From NCBI RefSeq assembly GCF_000687475.1, contig NC_057317.1, forward strand, positions 3,038,001 to 3,102,000: 64,000 nt of DNA, read 5' to 3'. The translations under genes were made by a program, and so were the position numbers. The DNA comes from Ustilaginoidea virens. Lineage: Eukaryota > Ascomycota > Sordariomycetes > Hypocreales > Clavicipitaceae. The notes below the pieces were generated by a model that saw only the letters and a list, made by a program, of their open reading frames with translations, ran no database searches and had not been told where the DNA came from. Each line of letters starts with the position of its first letter. The stretch's first letter is position 1. Below are positions 1 through 12,000 of this stretch, in pieces.

Positions 1-3000
1 TCGGCACTGAGAGTGGCTGGATTGTCAGGTCCTGAGAGAATTGGCTCAGCAGCCTCTACCGCAGCAAGTGAGTCTAGGGCTTCCGAGGGAAAGTTGGTTA
101 CGTCAAGTTCGGCGACGGTGTTTGGTTCCGCTCGCGCTGTTGTTGCGCTGCTTGACTTGGCTTTTTTGGCCTTTTTGCCCTTCTTCTTCTTCGTAGGTAG
201 AGTCTTTTCATCGTCGGTATCAACAGCTCTTAGCGGTTCGACTTGCTGCGACATGCTTCCGGTTTCCATCACCTCGGGAGCCAAGTCAACGATATATTTG
301 GAAGTCTGTTGAGCAATCTCTTCGAGTGATATCTCAGGAGCTACTGTATGCTCCCCACCTTGTTCAGGGTTGCTGCCTTCCCTTGCCCCAAGAGCAACTT
401 CTGGGGTAGAGTCAGATATCTGCTGGGGAACCCCTTCCAATGGTATCTCGATAGCTGTTTGTTGTTCACTTTCTTCTGTCGCCTCGACAGCTGCTTCAAG
501 GGGGGGCTCAGACGCACGTCGAATAGCCTCTACTGGCGGTATTTCAGTAGCTGCAGTTTGCTCCTCATTCTGGTCGATATTTACAGCTTCTGTCGCCTCG
601 GCAGCTGCTTCAACGGTAGACTCGGATACAAGTGGCATACCCTCTCCTGGCGGTATTTCAGTAGCTGCTGTTTGCTCCTCACTCTGGTCGGCGCCCTTCG
701 CCTCCGTCGCCTCAGCTGCTTCAACCATGGTTTCGGTCAGGTGTTGGCTAATCTGTCGCAACGACGTCTCAGCGACTGCAGCTTGCTCCTCGCCTGGGCC
801 CTTATCACTGGGCAGCTCTTTGCCCTTCCCCGTTTCCCCTTGGTGTGCCTCTTCGGATGCGGAAAATGCAGTATCGCCCTCATCGTGCTCGGGCACCCTG
901 ATGATCGCAGCGTCTGGTTCATCAGAAGGAATGAGCGCCGCATATTCCATTTCCTCAGCCCAGGAGCTTTTCTGTTGAACCTGACCAAGCTCTTGATTTT
1001 CATCATGCTGTTTGTGCTCGCCCTCGGGAACTGTGGTTGACTCGTGCTCAACCACAGAGGAAGCGCCAGCAGCAGCAGCAGCAGGAGCAACCGAAACCGA
1101 AACCGAAACCGTGGAAGAGAGGTCGACTTTGTCAGCTTCAGCCTTGTCCTTTTCAGATTCTTGCTCAGCCTGCCCCGCGTCCAGCTCAGCAGAGTCGGCT
1201 CCAGCAATAACTGGCTGCTCTGGAGTGTCATATATCATGCAAGTTTCCAAACCAGCTTCCGGGGCAGCAGCAGTCTGGTCGTCGGCAAATTCTGCATTTA
1301 TGGGCTCTTCAGAGTCCCCAGCACTGTTTGACTGATCCCCCTGGGACAGCTCGTTCCGAGGCAAGCTTTCACCAGCATCTTCTGCTGGGTCACCGTGTCC
1401 CGGTTGACGGGTGAGGCTTTCGTCGACAGATGGGCCTGCCATTGTAGAAAAGGTGTAGACTCCTCCGTGTGCTGCTGGAGCGTCCTGCAGGTTCTGCAGC
1501 TCGGGCTTGGAAGCAACTATATCGAAAATTTCCTCGCCGATGTTGGGGATGGGTCGTGATTGTTGGTCTTCGTCAACACACGTAGGTTCTGCTCCCAGTT
1601 CGGCGGAAGACTGCGGAACCTCGGGCTGAATCGCACCATCATCTAAAGCAAAGTGATCTGGCAGCGGCCCTTCATCTCCTGCTGGCTGGTCCTCGGCCGC
1701 TGGCATATCAGAGCGGCCGCTTGGCGCGACAGGCGATCGTTGAATGACGCGCAGCTCTTCTGAAGCGGGTGAGGGAGAACTTTCTCCTAGTCCAGGTTGT
1801 TGCGGAAGGGCTTGAGTCGCGGCGACGACAGCGTCGCTGAAGTCGTCAGGTTTCTCTTGCACAGCTGTAGTCGGCGTATCCTGTGTCTGGGAAGTCACAT
1901 CACGCTGTAACGCATCACTCATTTCAGTGTCGGTAACAATCTCCGCTACAACTGCAGGGTCCAGGGGTTCGGCTTTTTCGTCCTCTGGTCGTGCATCAGC
2001 GGGTTGAGAGATTTCGGCTTCCTGACTGGAAGTAGACTGTTTGGGGAAGTCATGGTACTCAGAACCCTGCTTGGCTTTCTTGTTCTTCTTCTTCTTGTCT
2101 TTCTTTGACATTGTACCACTCCATGAATCCTCAGTAGCTTCGCCCGCCTTGGTTGTCTCAAGCTCCTCCGAGACTTGCGTCTCCTCAGCAGAGTTTGAGC
2201 TCACAGCACCTTCCATTCCCGACGCCTTCGCCTTCTTGTTCCTCTTTTTCTTATCCTTCTTAGACAAACCCGACTCCCCTTCGTCATCGTTTCCAGTCTC
2301 ACCCGCTTCTGCGACGTTCTTGCCCTCCGCCAGTGTCTCTTTATCCATTTCGTGCGTGTCGCCGCTCTGCTGCATCTCGACAGATGTTGCGGGCTCCGAG
2401 GCATCCGCGGTAGTTTCGTCCTTTCTAGCGGCCTCCTTCGGTGTCACCTGGGCCGAATCAGCCGCAAACTCGGTCGCGAGATCTGCCTTGGGCTGGCATA
2501 TCTCCTCGAGCTCTTCGTCTTTGGTTTTGCCGCTTTCGTCATTCTTGGATTCATCCACATTGAGACCACGACCCAGACTTTCCTCATTGGCATCGATAAA
2601 ATTCGAGACATTACTGATGGTTGATTCTCGAGGTAGGCCACTAATTGCTCCCTCCTCGGCAGTTGCTTCTGTAGCAGGAAGTTGTGCGCTGGGAGTGTCA
2701 ACGTCTTTTGTCTTGCTGTCCTGCAAATGTTCAGGTCGCAATTCTTGTACCGAGTCTTCCGAAATTCCTTGCTGTTTTCTCTTCTTTTTCTCTTTCTTTG
2801 ACAGCTTCCTAGTTTTTGTGGCAGATGCGTCTTCCGTACGAGATTCGCTAGCAGGTAGTGCTTCATCAGGTATCAAGCTCTCCGTGGTTTTAACCACGTT
2901 GTCGACATGCAACAAAGTTGCCGTTGCGCCATGTTCTGCAGAAGAACCCTCGCCTTTCGGTTCATCTGGGTTGGTGACGGCGGTTAGAGTAACAGGTTCG

Positions 3001-6000
3001 TCTACACTGACCGAAGGCTCATCAGAGTGGACGTTCTCGCAGGTAGCTTTTGTCTTGTCAAAAGAGGGAACTGCCGTGTTGGGATGCTCAAAGTCGGATG
3101 AAACCGGCGTTTCTATCTCGTGGCTTTCCTGAGAAAGAGAGTCCGTCTTGCCTTTCCCTTTCTGCTTGGAAGTTTCTAATTCCTGCTCTTGAGCAACTGC
3201 GGCGACACTAACAGTCGTTTCGGGTTTGACAGCAGTTATAGTCTCTGCATCGACGTTTGACCTTGGCATCTCTTCTTGGGGATAATCTATGCCCAGACTC
3301 TGTCGCTTTTTATTCTTTTCCTTGCCAGACGCCTGTGGGCCTTCATCATCGGCGGGAACCAGGCCTGTATGTTGAGTATCCACTTCATTATTTTTGGCCT
3401 CGGCAAGAAGCTCGCTACTACCCTTCTCTTCTGCAGTCGAGCCAGCAGTCAGGCTTTGGCGCTTCTTCTTTTTCTTCTTTTTACCAGCGGCTTGTGACCC
3501 CTCTTCATTGGACGTCGATTGCGATGGGGGTTTGTCTTCGTCCAGGGTACAACTATGGTCATCTTCACCTGGGAGTTCTTTGCTGGACGGGATTGCCTCT
3601 ATTGGGTCCGCTGAAGTCTCTGGAACAGCTTGTGGTTCGCTGGTTGGTGTCGACTTGTTGCTCTGTTTCTTTTTCTTGGATTTTTTGCCGCTCGGAGTCG
3701 TGGTCCCATCTTGCTCCCTTTCATCATCACAACTCGTCTTGACAGTGTCGATATCAGGAATGGTTTGCATAGCGTGAGCCACGACATGCGAAGCCTCAGC
3801 GGCTGGAATCTCTAATGCATCATCAACGGGTTCAGCTTTGGGAGGCTCAGTTGCGTGATCTCCAATGACATTCTCCTTCAAGAGATCCCCAGCGTTAATT
3901 TGGTTATTCCTCTTATCGTCCTCCTGAGAAGTGCTAGGTTCTGTCAACGCAAGATCGACAGGGGGCTCTTGCGAAACATGTTCCTGGGTTTGCGGAGGCT
4001 TGCCACTTGTACCTTCCTCTTGAGCTGGTTTGATTGCAGCGTCGTCCTGCGAGAAAAGAGCTTCAGATATCTCGCTGTCCACCGACCGCTGCTGCTCTTG
4101 TTCCTGGGGCTCCTCAGCATTTTCTTCGACCGCATTTCCTGCCGCATCAGCTTCTTCAGGAGCATCAACAGTGGGCACGGAGGAATCAGTCGCTACGGAA
4201 CCGGGCTCAGGGATGGTGCCTTGCCACTGGACAGACTTCTTCTTGTAAAAGTACTTCTTCTTTTTCGCCTTCTTGCCAGAGGTAGACGTAGCTTCATCGA
4301 GCTCAGTATGCCCCGTTGCCGGCGCAACCGAGCCCGCTTCACTTGACACAACGTCGGCATCACCCAGTCTGTCGGCACCCGACTCTGCAGTCGGGAGCTG
4401 GCTTTCAGGAGTAGGAGGGGCAGTTGGTGAGTTTGTTGGCGAGGCGTCGTCTGACTGGGGCGACTTCTTCTTAGTCTTCTTATTCTTCTTGCTCTTCCAA
4501 GACAGCGGTGAAAGACTCGTTTGGGTCGATTCCTCAGGCTTTTCCAAAGTAGCGGTTGACGTGGCAGAAGTAGATGGCTCGTCGGCGGCGAGCTGCGCCG
4601 ATGTGGTAGTAATGGTCGGTTGCCCATCCTCGGCGGCAGAGCCACTCAATGCCTTGTCTGTCAGTTTTGAGGCGGACGCAGAATCTACCGCTGGTATTCC
4701 CTGCGGTGCAAGTGAGTTTTCGTTGACGGGAGCATGCTCCTCCGGAGGGTAGGAATCGGTAATCACAGGTACTTCCCCGTCCTGTTGCACTTTGCAGGCA
4801 TCATCAGGCTGCTCGTTCTCTTGGCTTTTCTCCTCATCTGTCGTTGCGGACACTATCTCTGCTTTACCAGCGACTTCCGAGTCGTAGGACGCTTGAGAAG
4901 CTGGAGTAGGCTGGTCACCAGCGCACTCCTTTGACACAGGAGGTTTCTCCTCCATGGCCGCCGTGCTTTCTAGTGTTTTTGGAGACGAAACTGCGTCATT
5001 GACCTGCTTGCCTCTTCTCTTTTTCTTCTTGCTCGTCTTTGCTTCGCAAAACTCTGTTTCGCCAGCCATTACAGGTCCCGTAGGTTCTTGGTGGGATAGC
5101 GCTGGCTGCTCGGTAGTAGGAATTTCTTCAGCAATAGCAAGCTCTTGGCTTTCTGCAGGCTGTTGGCCAATCGAAGGCTCGATCGCCACTTTCTCATCCA
5201 GTTTGAGATACGGCTCAGCACATTCAACAGGGTCAGTGGTACTGTCTTCTAAAGGAAGCTTCTCAGTCTGCAAGCTCTCCCCCCTTTCTGTATGGCTCGC
5301 TGATGATTCAGTCGCAAGATCAGGCCTAGAAGCTTCAGGAGCCTTCTCAGTTGGAGGACATTTCGGCTCAGACACTGTAATAGGTTCTATCTGCGTGCTT
5401 GGAGATTGCTCAGGCTCGAGAGGTGCTGGATCGTCTGGCTGTTGGGCAGTCTCCAAGGATTCGTCCATTGGGAGACTCTTATTTCTCTTCTGTTTTTTCT
5501 TTTGTTTCTTTGAAAGAGGTGTCAACGACCGAGAGTCGTCCGCAACGGCAGAGACAACTTCCTCGACGGGATGCAGTGTAGGCTGGGGCTCCTGTTCAAC
5601 GGTATCCAATTTAATGGTAGTAGCCTGATCGACTGCTCCCTCTGCAAAACTATCCTTGTCGCAAGGCTGGGGATCCTTGGCAATAGCCAGGGTGGCATCT
5701 GCTTCGGACTGAGTGCTAGTCTCAACACTCTGAGACGACTCCTGCCCTCCCAGGGATAAAACATTCTTTGACGTCTTTTTCTTCTTCTTGCTCTTCTTGA
5801 ACGACGCTTCACTACCATCCGCATTTGGGGTTGCGTCGTGAGCAGCTTGTTGGCCAGAGTGTTCCGCATTCCTCGAAGTAGTCACCGTAGATAATACATT
5901 CGCAGCGTCTTGGGTGGTCGTGTTGGTCACCACCTCTGGCAACTGTCCAGTCGCCGCTATTCCCACTCCCTCAGGAGCCGGATCGGTAGTGTCGCTAACT

Positions 6001-9000
6001 TGGTGTGATACACCAGCATTAGCATCACCATGGAGTTCATTCTCATCTGTACATGGTAAGGAACCTGTTTCGACACCACGGGGAACGGTGCACTCTATAC
6101 CCAACATTGTCTTTGACGTCTCTCCCCCGTCTTTTTCAGAAGAACGAGTCTCCTCTTTGCCCTCTTCCTCTTTCATTATGGCCTTGCCCTCTGTAAGTGA
6201 GAATTCTGCTGCAGTTGGGGAGCTTTCGATCACCGGCACTGGCTGGTCGGCTGTCTCGACAATATCCGTGCTTTGGACAACTGGATTGGATGAAATGGCA
6301 TCGTCAAACCAATCGCGGGCCTCTTCGAACGTATCTGAATTCGGCCCTTCCAAGGCATCGGAGAAATGTTCGTCAGCAGATGTCAGATCTTCCGGGATAT
6401 CAGGTAGTATGCTCCCAGCTGTGAGATTTTCGGTCGGTGTGGTGATGAACGGCGCAGAGCCGGGCAAATAGCAGCTTCCGTCCTCGGATGTTGTGCTGGC
6501 AGGTGCAGTGTCACTTTCGGTAGAGGTCAAAAGTTCTGGTGAATCCTTGCCTGGGGTCAGAGGCGGCAGTTCTGGCTTCGTCGTGGCCTTTGGTGTCGTC
6601 TCTTGAGAGCCTGCAATATCTTGGACTGGGGCGGCAGACGCCAGCCTCGTATCGATACGAAGGTCAATGCCGGCAATATCACCGAGGCTAATAGCTCTGT
6701 CAATCGCATCATCGGGCGTGCTTGATTCGAAACCAGGGGCAGGTGAATCTCTCGAAGATGGCTCGCTGGGTTCACTTGGGGGAAGGGCTGGCAGATCAAT
6801 CAAGGGGATATTGTCAGCGGAGCCTTGACGAGAGTGTTCCAGAAGATAAAGCGGCTTGAATTCTCTGCTACTATCCCACGAGATGCGGGCAGATCGACGT
6901 GAGGACTCAGGTGTTGCCACAGGCGATCCTCCCGGGGATGATCGATTATTGTTTGGTGAGCTTGGGGGGAAACTATGTCGTTGCCCGATACGGAGGGAAA
7001 TGGGGATGGCAGTGCTGCTGGGTGATTTGGCATGTGCTTCCTGGGCACTCCTGCGTCGACGATGAGACAACCAGTCGTGTTTGCGAGCTCGTTCTTCCGG
7101 CGGAGTGTCAGGGCGACTATCTGGCAAGCTAGGTAGGTCTTCAGGTGTCGTCTTTGGGCTACCTGGCTCACTCGGGGGAAGAGGAAGCAGGTCGCCATAC
7201 TGAGGATCGATGGCGGGCTTGATTACACGAGGGGCTATTTCGAGATCGAAATCTTCAAAGGCTCTCGAAGTGTGCGTTTTGACATGTCTGAGAGCTTCGG
7301 AATGCAAGTCGGGAGAGGAAAGGGCGGCATTGGAGCGAGACGTGCTGGAGGCAAGAGAAGCAGCTGCGGTCGCTAAGCCGACACCCGCGCCAAGGGTGCC
7401 GGCATCATCTAAAAAAGACTCCCTGTCCAGTTTCTTGGAGTCTTCTTTACTGTTTCCTTTGAAGAAGGCGGCAAATAAGCCGCCAGATTTCTTCTCGCTC
7501 TTGTCGCCTTCCCGATCTTTGCTGCGTCGAGATGACCCTGCCAGGGAGGAAGAGGACTTCGCAGCCACTTCGTCATCGTAAATTGATGATCGTTTACTCC
7601 TGCGGGACAACCCTGGGGCAGAAGCAACGGACTTGGCGTCATCGTCATCATACAAGGACGACCGCTTGCTTCGTCTCTCTCTACGACGCTCGTCACCCCG
7701 TGCCTCAGACACAACGGAACTTACGTCACGATCGTCCCACGCCTCCTTTCTCCTATCGGGGGGATCGTCTCCGTAGTTGTCCAACTCGGTTTTTCTTGAA
7801 TGCTTGGATTTGCTGCTGCGCTTGCTAGAGCTCTCGCCATAGCCAATCTCAGAGCCCGGTGCGGATCTGGAGTAAGTTTCAGGATCCCTATTTGATCTCG
7901 ACCTCGACTTCCTTTGCGAGTCCCAGTCATCATCAGGATTCACCATGCGGATTGTCGACACGCTGTCGAAAGAGTCTCCTTGGTCAATGACTTTGGAACT
8001 ACTGTCTTCAGATTCGCCGTTTCTTCGACTCCTTCTAGACTTTTGCTTGCCACTCTCCTCCCCACCCGCACTGTCGCCGATGCTAGGAGGCTCATGTCTG
8101 TCGTCGCGAGTGATTCCTCCGTCATCAGTAGCACGTTCTGGGGCTCTCTCCTCCCCTCTTGCTTCTTTGTCAGTCTCGAGTCGCTCCATCTCGCTCAAGT
8201 GGCTCTCCGGAGCGTCTTCTCGCAGACAAGTCACGGAGGGATCATCGGCAACAGGTTCGGATGCTCCCCTGGATCTCCGCCTCTCTTCCTTTTGTAGCCG
8301 TTTTTTGTCCTTTTTGCTGAGTTTTCTTGACGGCTCGGACCGTTCTTCAGTAGAAGCTATTGGATCTTCTTTGCTCACGTCGACAGGCCCGGAGAAAAAA
8401 CCTGGCTCGGACACATCCTTTTGCTTGGACGTCAGGTCCGTCACCACATCCGAGATTGACAAAGGATTCCAGCCATCTCCACTTGGCTCACTAGAATGGG
8501 GAGGCGAGTCTCGCCGTCGGTATGCTGGATCGTCAATGACAATGTTGGGATCGAAGCCAGTATCCTTGAGTCCCGCAGCAAGAGTAGCCGCGAATTCGAT
8601 GTCCTCGACAAAGCCACCTGGCATCTTGTCAGCAGTCGGTCTGACAGGCTTGGGACCCGGAACAGGCGGCTCGGATTTTGCATCATCCAAGAAATCGCTT
8701 CCACCAGACTCGTTACGATGACCAACGCTATTATCTGAGCTTTCCGTGTTCTTGGACCCTGAAACTTTAACATCGGGCTCAGATTTGGGCTCAGAGCTGT
8801 TGCCAGCAATGGCAGCTGCAATTATGCCCCACTGACTGGTGTTGCTGATGACAGCACGAGGCTTGTCCTGGTAACCAATCCCATCCTTCAATGACTCGTT
8901 GGTATCCCGGGAGTAGGGCCTCTCTACCTCAAAACTCTTTGTAGAGTTCTCTCCCCAGGTAACAGATTTAGCAGTGGAAGAGATAGCAGAGGGAGTTGGT

Positions 9001-12000
9001 CTCGTCTCAGCTTCCTTGGCTCCAACAACGAAGTCATCAGTGGCCCAATCTTTAGACGTGGACATATTTTTCGTGCCCTCTTGCTCCTCGTCCAAGTCCT
9101 TGTCCCTGTCGTTGGTTTCGAACTTGGATCTATTGCCGACTTCAGCTGAATGTCGTGGCAGATTTGGCGTTGGTTGACGACTGGGTATAGGGGTCGGGTA
9201 AACAATGTTTACTAGCGGGCGTTCTCGTTCACAAGAAGGATCTCGTGAAGTAAACATAGGGCCGGGCTGATCCGTTATCTGGAACTTTTGCAGCTCTGGG
9301 GGGAAGAATTTGTTGTCAATTCTAACATCTGCATCAGGAGCAGCATATGGGCTATTTTTGAGCTTGAGCTTCGTGTCTTCCATTTCGGGAGGGGTCACAA
9401 TGGTGTAATGGACATCCTGGCTTTCGTTCTCGTACTTGTTGAAGATGGATGTATGCGGTGATGCATCACGCGAGCTGTGTGCTTTATCCGCTACTTTTCG
9501 TGCCACTACGTCTTCTCGGTAGCGTCGGTCCGCTTCTTGCTGAACAGAATCCCTGGACGTCGTTCTAAACCTTTCCGGGAACGGGTCGTCGTCTTGATGA
9601 TAGCCCTTGGATCGAGTTGATTCCACAGCTACGGCGGACGCTACGGCTGCTGCTGCGATTGGGGCAGTTGAGCGCATAGTCTCCTTGTAAATGCTTCGTG
9701 CTTCGTGCTCTCGGCGGCCCTCGTCGCGGTAGCCATGATTACCGGAGCTATCGTGTACTTCCATGTTGAAACCTTCGGTCATGCGCTCGATTTCAAAGGA
9801 ATCTTTACGACTCAGCCTGTCGGACTGAGGCAGCGGTGCTGGTTCCTCATTGAAGTTGGGTTCTCGGTCAACCGTCACGACAGTCGGGGTCAGGGGTTGA
9901 GCTGGTTCCGTCGCGGCAGAGACCAGTGGTGCTTCAAAAGCCCCATCGGCAACCAGAAACTGAAAGGGATCTATTGGCGCTTTTGGAGGGTTATAGCTGT
10001 TCGTTTCGGTCGTCTGTTCAAGGTCGCGCTCCTGTGCGCGTCCTTGATGGTCGCCATCCTCGTGTTTCCGGCTCTCCCGTCGCGAAGATCTCGAGAGCTC
10101 CCTCTTGGAGTGGCGATCACGGTCTTTGTCTTTCTCCCCGTCTCTGCGCCTCGATCTGCGAGATGACTCCGCTTCAGCGTAGTGGTGGCTTGCACTTCTG
10201 TCACTGCGCTTTTGAGAGGTCTCGCTTACTTCATGTTTTCCGTGGCGCTTGTGACCGCTTTCATCGACATACTTTGAAAGAGTTGAGTCCCTCTTTGATT
10301 TGCGACCGAGTTCCGACTCGACTTCCTTTTCTCGACGTCGCAAGTCTCGCTCTCTGTCTCTGCTGTTTGTCGAATCAGCGGCAGACGGTTCCTCTGGTTG
10401 CTTCCTGTGTTCGGGGGCGTCGCGCCCGAGTTCCCCGGACTCCTGGACACCTTCCTTGTTTTTTTGAGCTCCTTCCTTGCGTTCCTGCCTACGCTCCTCT
10501 CGCCGAGACTCTCTCTTTGATTTACGGTCAGAGGCCAGGGCGACGGCCGCTGCTGCCGCAGCCGCAAGTCCTGCAAGCTTGACGTCTGTGCTCAGGCCGT
10601 GTTCATCGGATCGCGTGTGTGAAAGCTTAGGCGCGTCGCGCTTGCTCTCCTCCTCCAATTTTTCAGCTTGATAAACCTTTGAGGAGACGGGTGCCTTTGG
10701 ACTCGGCTGCTGGATAGGAATCGGAGAGGGTCGGGACCGATAGGGAACGTCTGTATGAGAGGCGAGAGGGGGTGTAGCACCAGGGTGCAAGCTAACGGGA
10801 GCTGAAGTTGTCGACACTTGGTGAGCACTTGGAAGTGGACCCCCGTATATGGGTTCGGTTTCAACGCGGCGCAGTCTATTGAACTCATAATGGTCGGCTA
10901 TTGGCTGGCCCGGGCCAAATCCGCAGGGTGTGCTGATCATGCCTCTGAGAGAGTTTTGAGGGCCGAACAGCCTAGGGTCGACGACTGAACTCTTTTTGTA
11001 GTTTTTCGCGGGGAGACTTTCTGTCGCCTTGGAAGAAGGACGTGGTCGTCCGGTCATTAATGGGACACCATCGCCCAAAACTAAACCAGCAGCTCCAGAC
11101 ATGGCAGGGGTAGTCATGGATGGCTGGGCGGGTTTGAAAGTGCGGGACACAACTGAACCATAGGCCAATGCCGACTCGACGTCACTAAACCCAGCATCAT
11201 GATCGGAAGCATCTTCCCAATCCGAGTCGTCGCTGGAATCGGAGTAGAATCTGCGGGGCCTAGAGCGTCCGGTACCACGAGTCTGATTTTCTTGTCTCTT
11301 CTTGCGGACTTCGTTCACGGCTGCTGCCGCTGCCACCAAGCCGGAAGCTTTTATCTTGCCTGAAGTTCTTGAATGGTGATCATGTTGCTGCGTCGCCATG
11401 TGAGAAAGCTCCCGACCAATGGCAAGGATTTCCGCATCAGTCTTGTCCCGCTTGGCGGCGGGATAGCGGCTGGAGTCAGCCGCGGTGCTTCTTTCGGACT
11501 CCCTGAGGGTCCTTCGATCACTGTCTCTGAGACTGTGGGTTGCGTATCCTCCAGAAGCCGTCCGGTTTCTAGTCAACTCACGACTTCTAGATCGAGGAAT
11601 GTACCCATTTCCGTAGGCGAGGTCCGAGTTTACAGAAGACGATGATGAGTTGGCAAAGTAGAGCACGCGGCGCTTTTTTGCCCGACCGCTTCTTCGACGG
11701 CGGGCACGGCGCTCGGAGGGAGCACGCCAGAAAGTGCCAAGAACGCCTCCAAAGCGAGTGTCTGAGGGATAATGCCGAGAAATGTCAAGAAGGGATGATG
11801 CGACAGAGCTTGAAGAAATTGAGCTAGAGCTGTCAGAGACAGCCCTTTGTCTGGATGAGCGCTCTTCTCCCTGATGGGGCCGCCATTTTTGAGCTCGGTC
11901 TCGGTCTCGGTCCCGGTCCCGGTCTCGGTCTCGGTCTCTCGCCCCATCTCTGCGTGTGTCTCGCTCTGTATCGAATGCGTCACCGTTTCGGGTCCTCGCC

